Part shown: positions 7,630-15,130 of the stretch, piece by piece
How positions within the stretch are numbered: position 1 is the first letter of the stretch
How the letters are laid out: each line of letters starts with the position of its first letter
DNA from: Candidatus Poribacteria bacterium
GTDB taxonomy: Bacteria > Poribacteria > WGA-4E > WGA-3G
Assembly: GCA_022826805.1 (NCBI GenBank)
Contig: JAJDUH010000075.1
Coordinates: 1 to 40,427, forward strand
DNA: 40,427 nucleotides
Direction of reading: 5' to 3'
Notes under the pieces: generated by a model
Told to the model about the DNA's origin: nothing
The model's input: only the letters and a program-made list of their open reading frames with translations
Database searches by the model: none
Made by a program: the position numbers and the translations under genes

Positions 7630-10161
7630 CTAAGCACCGTATAAATCAAGATTCACGTGAGTACCGTAGCGTTCTATGAATTCACGCCTCGGTTCAACAA
7701 TATCGCCCATCAGAAGAGTAAAAACGCGATCAGCTTCCACGGCGTCCTCAAGCGTGACTCTGAGAAGCATACGTTCGTCCGTACGCATAGTGGTGTCGCG
7801 CAGCTGTCCAGGGTTCATTTCCGCCAACCCTTTGTAACGTGTAATGGTCAAACCGCGATGCTCCATCTCAAACAGATATTGCACCAGTGAAAAAACGTCT
7901 CCAGCGTGGTAGATATCGCCGTTTTCAGATTGAATACTAAATAATTTATCGCTTTTTAGTTCATCCGAGGCATCAGATGCCTTTGCGGGCAGAAAATCTG
8001 TATCCTTGATGTGGAACTCAGCAAGCGTTTCCAGTTCTCTCTGTAATTCGTGGTACAGCGTCCGGCGTGCAACGATTCGCTTTGAACTCTGTGCTTCGTG
8101 TTGTTCACTTTCTGGACTTTGCTGGTTTTCTTCAAAGAAGGAGGTCTGCGGGTCAGGTACGGATGGTGTGTCAGGCGGTTGTGTTACATCGGGAGCGTGC
8201 ACGTTACTCACTATCCCTCCGTTACGCATAGGCGAAGTCTCTAAAACTGCTAACAATTCATCAATGTGATCTGCAAGACTTTCTGTCCCCGCGGATTCAC
8301 TCGTTCTGAGATACATAGATAACTCTTCACGGTCTATACCACTTTGGATAAGTTGTTCAATAATGGTTTGAACCTTGCGAATAGCATTAGAGATAGTCTG
8401 GTATTCCGATGCCGTATACGGAACACCCCGTCGTGCATTTGTTATCTGAACGGTATCTAAAACCAGCGTGAGCAGGTAGTCTTCCATCGCTTCATCGTCT
8501 TGCAAATATTGCGTATTTCTACCCTTCTTTACTTGATAGAGCGGCGGTTGGGCAATGTACAGGTGTCCAGAGGCGATGATATCAGGCATTTGGCGAAAGA
8601 AAAAGGTTAAAAGTAACGTTCGGATGTGTGCACCATCGACGTCGGCATCTGCCATGATAATAACTTTGGAATAGCGAAGTTTCTCAAGGGTAAACTCTTC
8701 GGTACCAATACCTGTTCCCAAGGCGGTGACAATGTCGATGACTTGGGCGTTCTTAAGTATTTTATCAAGCCTTGCTTTGTCTACATTGATGCCCTTACCT
8801 TTCAGAGGCAGCACAGCTTGATTTTGACGATCCCGCCCTTGTTTAGCGGTGCCGCCAGCAGAATCGCCCTCTACGAGGAAGAGTTCGGTTCGAGTTGGAT
8901 CACTTTCAGAGCAATCAGCGAGTTTACCCGGCATAGATGCGGAGTCCAGAACGCTTTTACGGCGGATGACTTCCCGTGCGTTACGAGCCGCTTCACGTGC
9001 CTGTGCCGCTTGAATGGCTTTTTGGATAATCTGTTTAGAAACACCTGGACTCTCTTCCAAAATCGTTATGAGTTCGGATCTAACAAAGCTCTGTACAATG
9101 CCCTCAACTTCTGTGTTTCCAAGTTTAGATTTTGTTTGCCCTTCAAACTGGGGTTCTGGAACCTTAACACTGACAATTGCAGTCATCCCCTCACGGATGT
9201 CTTCACCGGTGAGATTTATCTTAACATTCCGCAGGAGCTCATTATTAGTGGCATAAGTTTTGAAGGCACGGGTGATAGCGCTCTTGAAACCACTTTCATG
9301 GAAACCGCCTTCCGAGGTGCGGATGTTATTGGCGTAGGAACTAATATTTTCCGTATATGTGGTGTTGAACTGGAAAGCAATTTCTACTTTGGTGTCTTCC
9401 TGAATGCCTTCTATGTAAATAGGTTTCGGATGCAGAACCTCTTTGTTCTGATTTAGGTAGGTCACAAAGGAGGCGATGCCGCCATCGTATTGAAAAGCAA
9501 CCGGTTCTGAATTCTCTGCATCGCGCTCGTCCTGGAATTGGATGCGAACCCCTTTGTTGAGAAAAGCAAGTTCTCTGAGCCTATCGCGGAGGATATCGTG
9601 TGAAAAATCAAGCGTATCGAATATTTCGGAATCCGGCATAAATGTAGTCGAAGTACCGGTTTTTTTGCTAGGACCTACTTTCTTTACGCGGGTCTGTGGA
9701 ATTCCGCGCGCATAACGTTGTTCGTAGGTGCCTCCATTTTGTTGAACTTGAACGCGGAGCCACTCAGAGAGAGCATTAACACAAGAAGCTCCAACACCGT
9801 GTAAGCCACCGGCGGTTTGGTAACCCACCTGTTCGCGACCGTCGAACTTACCACCAGCGTGGAGTGTGGTCATAACGACCTCAAGGGCGGAGAGACCTGT
9901 TTTGGCATGCTTGCCGACAGGGATACCGCGACCGTCATCAGAGACGGTGACGCTACCGTCACTATGAAGTGTGATTTCGATTTTCGTACCATAACCGGCA
10001 CCGAGCTCGTCTATAGAGTTATCTACTAACTCTGTGACGAGATGGTGCAGTCCAGCCGGACCAGTGCTGCCAATATACATGCTTGGGCGTTTCCTGACAG
10101 CTTCAAGACCTTCAAGAATTTGTATGTCACTCGCTGTGTATGTTCGTTTCTTTTTTGACAT
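7630..10161 (-). CDS. gyrB: DNA gyrase subunit B
   Basis: 843 residues. The GHKL ATPase domain shows ELVDNSIDE (44-52), DDGRGIPV (75-82) and the lid GLHGVGASCVNALS (119-132). The TOPRIM domain has EGDSAGG (431-437) and the Mg-binding DADVDG (505-510). The C-terminus has RYKGLAEMNPGQL. It is about 200 residues longer than the common ~640-residue GyrB because of an insert at about 555-745 inside the TOPRIM/tail region. This is where gammaproteobacterial GyrB also carries an insert. The middle of the insert (about 650-695) is rich in Pro, Ser, Glu and Gln and probably disordered. It provides the ATP-driven half of gyrase. Confidence 0.97.
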   Translation of the reverse strand: MSKKKRTYTASDIQILEGLEAVRKRPSMYIGSTGPAGLHHLVTELVDNSIDELGAGYGTKIEITLHSDGSVTVSDDGRGIPVGKHAKTGLSALEVVMTTLHAGGKFDGREQVGYQTAGGLHGVGASCVNALSEWLRVQVQQNGGTYEQRYARGIPQTRVKKVGPSKKTGTSTTFMPDSEIFDTLDFSHDILRDRLRELAFLNKGVRIQFQDERDAENSEPVAFQYDGGIASFVTYLNQNKEVLHPKPIYIEGIQEDTKVEIAFQFNTTYTENISSYANNIRTSEGGFHESGFKSAITRAFKTYATNNELLRNVKINLTGEDIREGMTAIVSVKVPEPQFEGQTKSKLGNTEVEGIVQSFVRSELITILEESPGVSKQIIQKAIQAAQAREAARNAREVIRRKSVLDSASMPGKLADCSESDPTRTELFLVEGDSAGGTAKQGRDRQNQAVLPLKGKGINVDKARLDKILKNAQVIDIVTALGTGIGTEEFTLEKLRYSKVIIMADADVDGAHIRTLLLTFFFRQMPDIIASGHLYIAQPPLYQVKKGRNTQYLQDDEAMEDYLLTLVLDTVQITNARRGVPYTASEYQTISNAIRKVQTIIEQLIQSGIDREELSMYLRTSESAGTESLADHIDELLAVLETSPMRNGGIVSNVHAPDVTQPPDTPSVPDPQTSFFEENQQSPESEQHEAQSSKRIVARRTLYHELQRELETLAEFHIKDTDFLPAKASDASDELKSDKLFSIQSENGDIYHAGDVFSLVQYLFEMEHRGLTITRYKGLAEMNPGQLRDTTMRTDERMLLRVTLEDAVEADRVFTLLMGDIVEPRREFIERYGTHVNLDLYGA

Positions 10162-10383
10162 ATTTGGTTGTGGTACCTCGCTATGGTTGGCCGAATGGAA
10201 TTAACCATCGGTTGTTAGCACATCCTATAGGTTAGGACAATTTCTTCTAAATAATATATATTAAGTATACGTAATAAAGGGTAAAGCAGTTTCAGTGCTG
10301 TAGGTAGAGTATACTGTGTTCTGGTGGGCATTGCTGAACGCCCTAATAATAGAATACCCTATTTCCTATGCGTTTGTCAAGGC
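10162..10383. other. spacer between dciA-like gene and gyrB with a short hairpin
   Basis: A 222-bp gap. On the minus strand it contains GGGCGTTCAGCAATGCCC (about 10327-10344), a 7-bp stem with one G-U pair. There is no T-run, so a terminator role is not supported. No gene is seen. Confidence 0.35.
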
Positions 10384-10875
10384 TTATTTTTCGCTTTGGG
10401 TTGTGAATAATCGCCGGAGAGATTTCTTCAATCTTGCATCTGTTACGTTGGCAAGTGTCTGCTCAATTTGCTCTAATTCTTCAGGGGTCGTACAACGAAG
10501 GGGGTCAGTATTTGACTGCTTTGATGGCTTGGGCTGGGGTTCAGGAGGCTTTGTTTCTGCATCGCGAGTGGGTACGGCGCGGATTTGGCGTAATTCTATC
10601 CGAAGATCTGTCAGAACAGGCTGTTCCAATTCCGCATTCAGGTTGGATATGATTCTCTGTTTCAGAAATAGGAGTTCTCGCCTGTAAGGTGGATATTCAG
10701 TGTAGACTTTCAAGACGCCGTTTGAAAGCGATACGGGTATTGTTTTTGAGCCAAGCGGCGCACCGAGGTGTTTTCGCCAGAGGTCGAAGACCTTTTGCTC
10801 AAGTATCTTAGATTCAAAATTCCTCTCCCGTGCCATTTCTGTGAGGAGATTACGTAAATCCCGTGTTTTCTGCAT
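10384..10875 (-). CDS. dciA: DUF721 / DciA-like protein
   Basis: A 163-residue protein. The first ~95 residues match the DUF721 pattern: a helical start (LRNLLTEMARERNFESKI), a conserved VFDLWRKHLG segment, then a strand-turn-strand module ending in VYTEYPPYRRELLFLKQRIISNLN. DUF721 proteins of the DciA type load or manage the replicative helicase in bacteria lacking DnaC or DnaI. They are often found between recF and gyrB, exactly as here. The C-terminal ~65 residues are Pro/Glu/Thr-rich and then helical, and look like a tail. Position and domain together make the assignment good; the biochemical role is inferred from the family. Confidence 0.82.
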   Translation of the reverse strand: MQKTRDLRNLLTEMARERNFESKILEQKVFDLWRKHLGAPLGSKTIPVSLSNGVLKVYTEYPPYRRELLFLKQRIISNLNAELEQPVLTDLRIELRQIRAVPTRDAETKPPEPQPKPSKQSNTDPLRCTTPEELEQIEQTLANVTDARLKKSLRRLFTTQSEK

Positions 10876-10930
10876 TTAACAACACCTCATCCTTTGGTGT
10901 TTATTTTTCGATTGGTAGGGCTTGCAAAAT

Positions 10931-12316
10931 TTACAAATCTACTCCTTTCGGAGTGGCGTGACTTATCTGGGCATTCTTGACATTTAAAACGTTCGGTTCG
11001 TGGAGGTGGTGTACGAGCGGTTCGGCGTGCGTCGCTGTAATGAACGTCTGTGCACTCAGGTTTTGGAGAATATTCAGCAGGTAACCTATACGTTTGTAAT
11101 CCAACTCCGAGGTGGCGTCATCCAAAAGCACTATCGGATTCCTTCCTGTTGTGGCGCGAATTAACTCTAATTCTGCCAGTTTTAGTGCTAACGCAATGGT
11201 CCGCTGCTGACCTTGTGACCCGTAAGCGCGCGCTACCTCCCGGCATACTCCGAGGTCTTCCCTTGAAAATCGATATTCGCTATAAACTGACTCAACTTTC
11301 GGAACCGAAAGTTGAATCAGTTCATCCGTCACCTCTTCGTCGTTATTCTCCAGAATGTGCGGCTCCTCCTCACTGAGAAGTCTATGTGATTGGTGCTCCA
11401 ATTCGATCAGAAAATCGTCGCGATGTGGTCCAACTAATGTTGTCCCTCTCTGGAGATCCGCGGCGCGTGAAGCACTTAACGTCGCCCCAAATTGCTTGTT
11501 AATCTCGCTCTCGCTCGGAACCTTAACCAATTCAACGCCAGATTCAGCCAATGAAGAATTTATGTTGGTAGAGGTGGTCTCCGAATTATTATCCGTTACA
11601 TTGTCCATTGACGCATCGTCCCGCATTGATGCGGAACGATACGTCAATGCCAGGCTTTCCCGATCACCCGTAAGTTTTTGGTAGTTTTTTATTGCATAAT
11701 CCTTAAGTTGGTGAAACACCTCTAAACGCTTTATAATAATAGCTGTGCCGTGTATGAGCAAAAGCTGATCCCAAGCGTCTAACTGCGCTGCATCCACAAA
11801 GATTGCACGAATTTGCTTTAATAGTTCGTTCCGTTGTTTGAGAACTGACTGATATTTCTGCAAGTGCTGCAGATAATCGCGATCAATCTGCGCGATAAGC
11901 AGATCGAGAAATCTCCGTCGTTCGGCTGGCGCTCCCTTCACCAATATTAGAGATTCAGGTGCGAAAAATACGGCGTTAAACTGCCCAATCCACTCAGAGC
12001 GCTTCGTATGAAGAACACCGTTCTTCTTCAACCTAAACTGCCCACGTGCACGCTTCGATGCCTCAAGAGATACCACATCGTCGCTGCTATTGGTCAGTAT
12101 GCCTTTCAGGTAAAAGCCAGCTTCATTGTGTCGGATGAGCTCGGCATCTCGCATGGCACGGTGGGATTCGGCGGTGCAGAGGAAATAAATTGCCTCAAGT
12201 AGGCTAGTTTTTCCTTGAGCGTTCCCGCCGATAATCAGATTAACCGGTTTGGAGAAACTCACTTCACAATCAATATAGTTACGGAAATTACGTAAAACAA
12301 TCTGGTTTAATAGCAT
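10931..12316 (-). CDS. recF: DNA repair/replication ATPase RecF
   Basis: RecF has an SMC-like ABC ATPase fold and acts in recombinational gap repair. Walker A is GGNAQGKTS, the signature is GSQGQQRTIALALKLAELE, and Walker B is PIVLLDDATSELD. I chose the ATG at 12316 because it gives the family-typical N-terminus MLLNQIVLRNFRNY. An in-frame TTG at 12337 (seven residues longer) has a better GAGGA-like site and cannot be excluded. At about 461 residues it is roughly 90 longer than usual. The excess lies in two acidic, Ser/Asn-rich inserts: one after LTGDRESLALTYRS and one before the signature (around LLSEEEPHILENNDEEV). Both look like surface loops. It lies directly beside oriC. Confidence 0.95.
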   Translation of the reverse strand: MLLNQIVLRNFRNYIDCEVSFSKPVNLIIGGNAQGKTSLLEAIYFLCTAESHRAMRDAELIRHNEAGFYLKGILTNSSDDVVSLEASKRARGQFRLKKNGVLHTKRSEWIGQFNAVFFAPESLILVKGAPAERRRFLDLLIAQIDRDYLQHLQKYQSVLKQRNELLKQIRAIFVDAAQLDAWDQLLLIHGTAIIIKRLEVFHQLKDYAIKNYQKLTGDRESLALTYRSASMRDDASMDNVTDNNSETTSTNINSSLAESGVELVKVPSESEINKQFGATLSASRAADLQRGTTLVGPHRDDFLIELEHQSHRLLSEEEPHILENNDEEVTDELIQLSVPKVESVYSEYRFSREDLGVCREVARAYGSQGQQRTIALALKLAELELIRATTGRNPIVLLDDATSELDYKRIGYLLNILQNLSAQTFITATHAEPLVHHLHEPNVLNVKNAQISHATPKGVDL

Positions 12317-12379
12317 TTGTTTTGAAGATAAAAACAAAGTATTCTTCGTTCCTCAGTGTGGATCTGTAAATCGAACTTT

Positions 12380-12462
12380 AATTATCCCTGATTAAAAATT
12401 TTTCCAGTTTTGTCAGTTTCTAATTCTTATACTAATTACAATTTATATATGAGTTATAATTA
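12380..12462. promoter_or_regulatory. candidate DNA unwinding element (DUE)
   Basis: A run of nearly pure A and T, with segments such as ATTTATATATGAG and TTATAATTATT, directly next to the TAG trinucleotides. In the basal unwinding model this is where the strands first separate. The extent is approximate. Confidence 0.7.
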
Positions 12463-12463
12463 T

Positions 12464-12499
12464 TAGTAGTACTAGTAGGGGCTGTGGATAAGTGGATAA
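12464..12499 (-). promoter_or_regulatory. basal unwinding core: DnaA-trios, G-rich step and two tandem DnaA boxes
   Basis: Five in-register trinucleotides TAG, TAG, TAC, TAG, TAG (12464-12478) run straight into GGGGC and then TGTGGATAA (12483-12491), the perfect complement of TTATCCACA. AGTGGATAA (12491-12499) overlaps it by one base. In known systems DnaA bound to these boxes extends along the trio strand to melt the DUE. Confidence 0.85.
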
Positions 12500-12534
12500 C
12501 TCGTCTAAACCCTTATGGTTACTGACAACTCCCC

Positions 12535-12731
12535 TGTTGATAGATTGTTGATAACTTTCGGACTTATCAACAGGTTATCAACAAAAGGAGAAAATATGCA
12601 AGTTATCAACAAGTTATGCACAAGTTATCAACAGGTTTTGTAAAGTTATCAACAAGTTATCAACAAGTTTTTTACAAAGTTATGCACAAGTTATCAACAG
12701 GTTTTGTGAAGTTATGCACAAGTTATCAACA
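12535..12731. promoter_or_regulatory. phased DnaA-box array
   Basis: TTATCAACA or TTATGCACA occurs on the plus strand at 12564, 12575, 12603, 12614, 12625, 12646, 12657, 12680, 12691, 12712 and 12723 (start positions). Two more boxes lie on the minus strand at 12546-12554 (TGTTGATAA) and, with a mismatch, 12535-12543. Neighbouring boxes within a group start 11 bp apart. Groups are 21, 23 or 28 bp apart, so the boxes stay nearly on one helix face. Two longer direct repeats, each about 38 bp and 66 bp apart, contain boxes 12614/12625 and 12680/12691. Confidence 0.9.
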
Positions 12732-12837
12732 AAATTAGAGTGAAAGCAAGGTCAAAATACGGAACTTTAATCGTATAAAAGAGATCTCGGATAGAGCTGG
12801 AGTACAGAAATTGGGTGGTAAAGGGTGTTAAAATTGG

Positions 12838-14217
12838 CTAACGGAATTGATCGAGTAGCATCATAATTGCTTCCCGCTCATCATCACTCTCGTCTATTAC
12901 TTTTTCGATCTGTTTGCATGCGTGAATGACAGTCGTATGGTTTTCCCTATTAAAGGATTGTGCGATGTTAGAGTACGACATTTGTGTCAGTTCCCGGCAC
13001 AGATACATAGCGATTTGGCGTGGTTGTACCAATTCCTTGGTTCGTTTCTGGGACACAAGATCTGCTGCCTCAATACCAAAATAGTCTGCGACGGCTGTCT
13101 GTATTGCCTTTGCGGTAGCAGCTTTCGGTTGACGTAGTGGCGAGATGGAACCAACATCACCGAGGATTTGTCGAGCAAACTCTACACTCAGGTTCTCCTT
13201 AAGTATTGAGGCTTGGGCAATAAGGCGAACAAGTGTACCTTCCAATTCTCGAATATTGGTTGTGACCATCTCGGCGATGTAACTAATGACGTCGTTAGGG
13301 AGATGTGTCATCCCCTGATCTTGGCATTTTTGTTGGAGGATCGCGATACGCATCTCGTATTGTGGTCGATCTATTTCAGCGACCATACCCCACTCAAAGC
13401 GTGAGCGGAGGCGCTCCTCCAGATTTTCTAGATTACCCGGAGGGCGGTCACTGGTCATGACTATCTGGTTTGAGTTCATGTGGAGGTCGTTAAAAGTATT
13501 GAAAAATTCTTCCTGGGTCCCCTCCTTGCGTTGCAAAAACTGTATATCATCAATGAGGAGCATGTCAGCGGTGCGATATTTTGTGCGAAAGCCTTGTGCC
13601 GATGTACGGTTAACAATGGATTCCACATACTCATTCATAAAGGTTTCTGATGTAACATACAGCACTTTCTTTTCAGGCTGGTTCACTGAAAGTCGGTTGC
13701 CAATGGCGTGCAGCAAATGCGTTTTGCCTAACCCCACTTCGCCGTAGATAAAGAGCGGATTATAGTCGCGACCCGGATTTTCCGAAACAGCCAAAGATGT
13801 CGCGTGACACACGCGATTGCTAGAACCAACGATGAACCTATCAAACCGATAATTCGGATTTAATCCTGTCTGAACTTGTCGAGGTGGGGCGGGAAAATCA
13901 TCAACGGAGGTGTTGTCTGAATTAATCAATTCTTCGGACTGCGTTTCGCTAAGATCTTCGCTTTCATGAGAACTTGATTCGTCTACAGTGAGGATAAGAG
14001 CACACTGTGCCCCAATCAATGTGGCTAACACCCTTTGGATATCAGCGCGGAACCGCTCTTCGATTCTCGCACGCGTGTACGCTGATGGGACAACTATGTT
14101 CAACCCTTCTGATGTAATTGAGAGTGGAACTGCTTGATGAAGATAGACGTCCTGTCGCGCTGCATCGCTGAGTTTTTCCAGTATTTCTAACCAAATTTCA
14201 TTCGGGGTCTGCCGCAT
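12838..14217 (-). CDS. dnaA: chromosomal replication initiator DnaA
   Basis: 459 residues in the normal domain order. Domain I covers residues 1-80 (EIWLEILEKLS) and an acidic linker follows to about 115. The AAA+ domain has Walker A GEVGLGKTH (159-167), Walker B LLIDDIQFL (220-228) and the box VII arginine in LRSRFEW (271-277). The C-terminal helix-turn-helix domain starts near 365. The DNA-reading motif is ENHTTVIHA: the almost invariant Asp of DHTTV is Asn here. DnaA binds the boxes in the adjacent oriC and opens the DUE. It is transcribed toward the origin. Upstream, TTGCAA and TATAGA with an 18-bp spacer form a plausible promoter. Confidence 0.98.
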   Translation of the reverse strand: MRQTPNEIWLEILEKLSDAARQDVYLHQAVPLSITSEGLNIVVPSAYTRARIEERFRADIQRVLATLIGAQCALILTVDESSSHESEDLSETQSEELINSDNTSVDDFPAPPRQVQTGLNPNYRFDRFIVGSSNRVCHATSLAVSENPGRDYNPLFIYGEVGLGKTHLLHAIGNRLSVNQPEKKVLYVTSETFMNEYVESIVNRTSAQGFRTKYRTADMLLIDDIQFLQRKEGTQEEFFNTFNDLHMNSNQIVMTSDRPPGNLENLEERLRSRFEWGMVAEIDRPQYEMRIAILQQKCQDQGMTHLPNDVISYIAEMVTTNIRELEGTLVRLIAQASILKENLSVEFARQILGDVGSISPLRQPKAATAKAIQTAVADYFGIEAADLVSQKRTKELVQPRQIAMYLCRELTQMSYSNIAQSFNRENHTTVIHACKQIEKVIDESDDEREAIMMLLDQFR

Positions 14218-14239
14218 GAGCGTCCGTCCTAACCTAAAT

Positions 14240-14269
14240 TCTATATGTGCCTTCCATAAACATTTGCAA
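14240..14269 (-). promoter_or_regulatory. candidate dnaA promoter
   Basis: On the minus strand, TTGCAA (14269-14264), an 18-bp spacer, and TATAGA (14245-14240), ending 22 bp before the dnaA ATG. The fit to the sigma-70 consensus is moderate. Confidence 0.4.
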
Positions 14270-14279
14270 GCCGCGCGCT

Positions 14280-14420
14280 CCCTACTTTATTTACTGTAGG
14301 AGGGATTTCCAAATTTTGTCCCGGTTCATGCCTTAATAGCATTCCCCGGAGCGAGTACGCCGCGAAACCTCGCCCAGCGACACAAACTAACAGTTTGTGC
14401 TACAACATATTCTCGAATGT
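14280..14420. repeat. cluster of small intergenic palindromes
   Basis: Three elements lie in a row. CCCTAC paired with GTAGGAGGG is at 14280-14304. The composite repeat at 14327-14379 on the minus strand includes GGGAATGCTATTAAGGCAT, CGTACTCGCTCCGG and GCGAGGTTTCG, and is the inverted, diverged copy of 30874-30934. CACAAACT-AAC-AGTTTGTG (14381-14399) is a perfect 8-bp stem. None has a T-run. They sit in the dnaA-rpmH divergent spacer (14218-14832), which otherwise contains the rpmH promoter and no gene. Confidence 0.65.
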
Positions 14421-14684
14421 TCACTTATCTATCTATATAATTCACCATAAATAGCCGTGTGTATCAGGTATGTGCGAGTTCAATATTCGCTAAAACTTGC
14501 TATTAAAAATTGATAGTGAAAAATATCTTACCATTTTTTTGTGAAAATGTCAAAATTTTTTATCAGAATTTTTTGTGCTTGCAAATCTGCATTGCAGATA
14601 TCGTTGGTACAATACTCTGTACCGAAATCGAAATTTTGTCAAGCCATTTTCTGAAGGTTTGCGACGCAAAAAGTGCCGAAAAAT

Positions 14685-14713
14685 TTGACAAACGCTCAAA
14701 AATGACGTATCAT
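14685..14713 (+). promoter_or_regulatory. sigma-70-type promoter of rpmH
   Basis: TTGACA (14685-14690), exactly 17 bp, then TATCAT (14708-14713). Transcription would start near 14720 and give a leader of about 113 nt before rpmH. The AT-rich DNA upstream (14500-14600) could act as an UP-type element. Confidence 0.75.
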
Positions 14714-14788
14714 TTTAAAACTGAAATGTGATGCTCCCTGGGAAACGAATACTACACTAAAAGTATAGGACAAGGAACAGAATATAGT

Positions 14789-14813
14789 GCCCTGATTCGC
14801 TTGGCATCAGGGC
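14789..14813 (+). promoter_or_regulatory. leader hairpin before rpmH
   Basis: GCCCTGAT, a 9-nt loop, then ATCAGGGC: a perfect 8-bp stem in the rpmH leader, 11 nt before the AAGGAG ribosome-binding site. It could be a ribosomal-protein autoregulatory or stability element. No T-run follows, so it is not a terminator. Confidence 0.5.
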
Positions 14814-14832
14814 AGAGAAAAGGAGACGTTTC

Positions 14833-14967
14833 ATGAAACGCACATATCAACCACATCGTCGTAAGCGGAAAAATAAGTTCGGTTTCCGTAAACGAATGTC
14901 TACGCGGTATGGCAGACAAACTATCGCGCGCCGCCGCGCGAAGGGACGAAAAGTCTTGAGTGCCTAA
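14833..14967 (+). CDS. rpmH: 50S ribosomal protein L34
   Basis: A 44-residue, very basic protein. It starts MKRTYQPHRRKRKNKFGFRK and continues with RMSTRYGRQTIARRRAKGRK. This is the L34 signature (MKRTYQP...GFRxRM.T..GR..l..RR.KGR..L). An AAGGAG site lies 8 nt before the ATG. L34 is part of the large ribosomal subunit. The rpmH-dnaA divergent pairing is widespread at bacterial origins. rnpA normally follows rpmH, but no rnpA-like ORF is found between here and ispH. Confidence 0.97.
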   Translation: MKRTYQPHRRKRKNKFGFRKRMSTRYGRQTIARRRAKGRKVLSA

Positions 14968-15074
14968 GTCGACCCAACGTATTAGCACTGAGGCACCAAA
15001 AGATGAACTTACGCTATCACATCGACCGTGATACAGGTAGGCTAACAGTGGCAATCCACACATCTTAAATCTCA

Positions 15075-15104
15075 AGAGAAACTTTTAGTCATTCTCTAAT
15101 TTTT
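15075..15104 (+). terminator. weak candidate terminator after rpmH
   Basis: AGAGAA (15075-15080), an 11-nt loop, TTCTCT (15092-15097), then AATTTTT. The stem is only 6 bp and A/T-rich, so termination may be partial. Confidence 0.4.
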
Positions 15105-15130
15105 GCACCCGGCACTGGAAGAAAAAGCGA

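Larger units (their letters stand above)
12317..12837. other. oriC: chromosomal replication origin (oriC)
   Basis: The 521-bp gap between recF and dnaA holds an AT-rich stretch (12380-12462), the trinucleotides TAG-TAG-TAC-TAG-TAG (12464-12478), a GGGGC step (12478-12482), and a perfect DnaA box on the minus strand (12483-12491). A tandem box with one mismatch follows at 12491-12499, then a dense DnaA-box array up to 12731. Read in the dnaA direction the order is boxes, GC step, DnaA-trios, DUE. This is the basal unwinding system described for Bacillus subtilis, at the same place downstream of dnaA. The 100 bp next to dnaA hold nothing I recognise. Confidence 0.93.

Noticed and set aside
8626..9456. 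Plus-strand ORF of 276 codons inside gyrB
   Set aside because: It is antisense to the highly conserved GyrB TOPRIM and ATPase coding sequence, with Cys- and Phe-rich composition typical of a shadow frame.
12564..12731. Evenly spaced repeats considered as a CRISPR array or plasmid iterons
   Set aside because: The units are 9-bp DnaA boxes next to dnaA and recF with trios and a DUE. Spacers are only 2 bp within groups, so this is oriC.
15002..15067. 21-codon ORF between rpmH and ispH, considered as a remnant of rnpA
   Set aside because: It is too short, has no RNase P protein motif and no ribosome-binding site.
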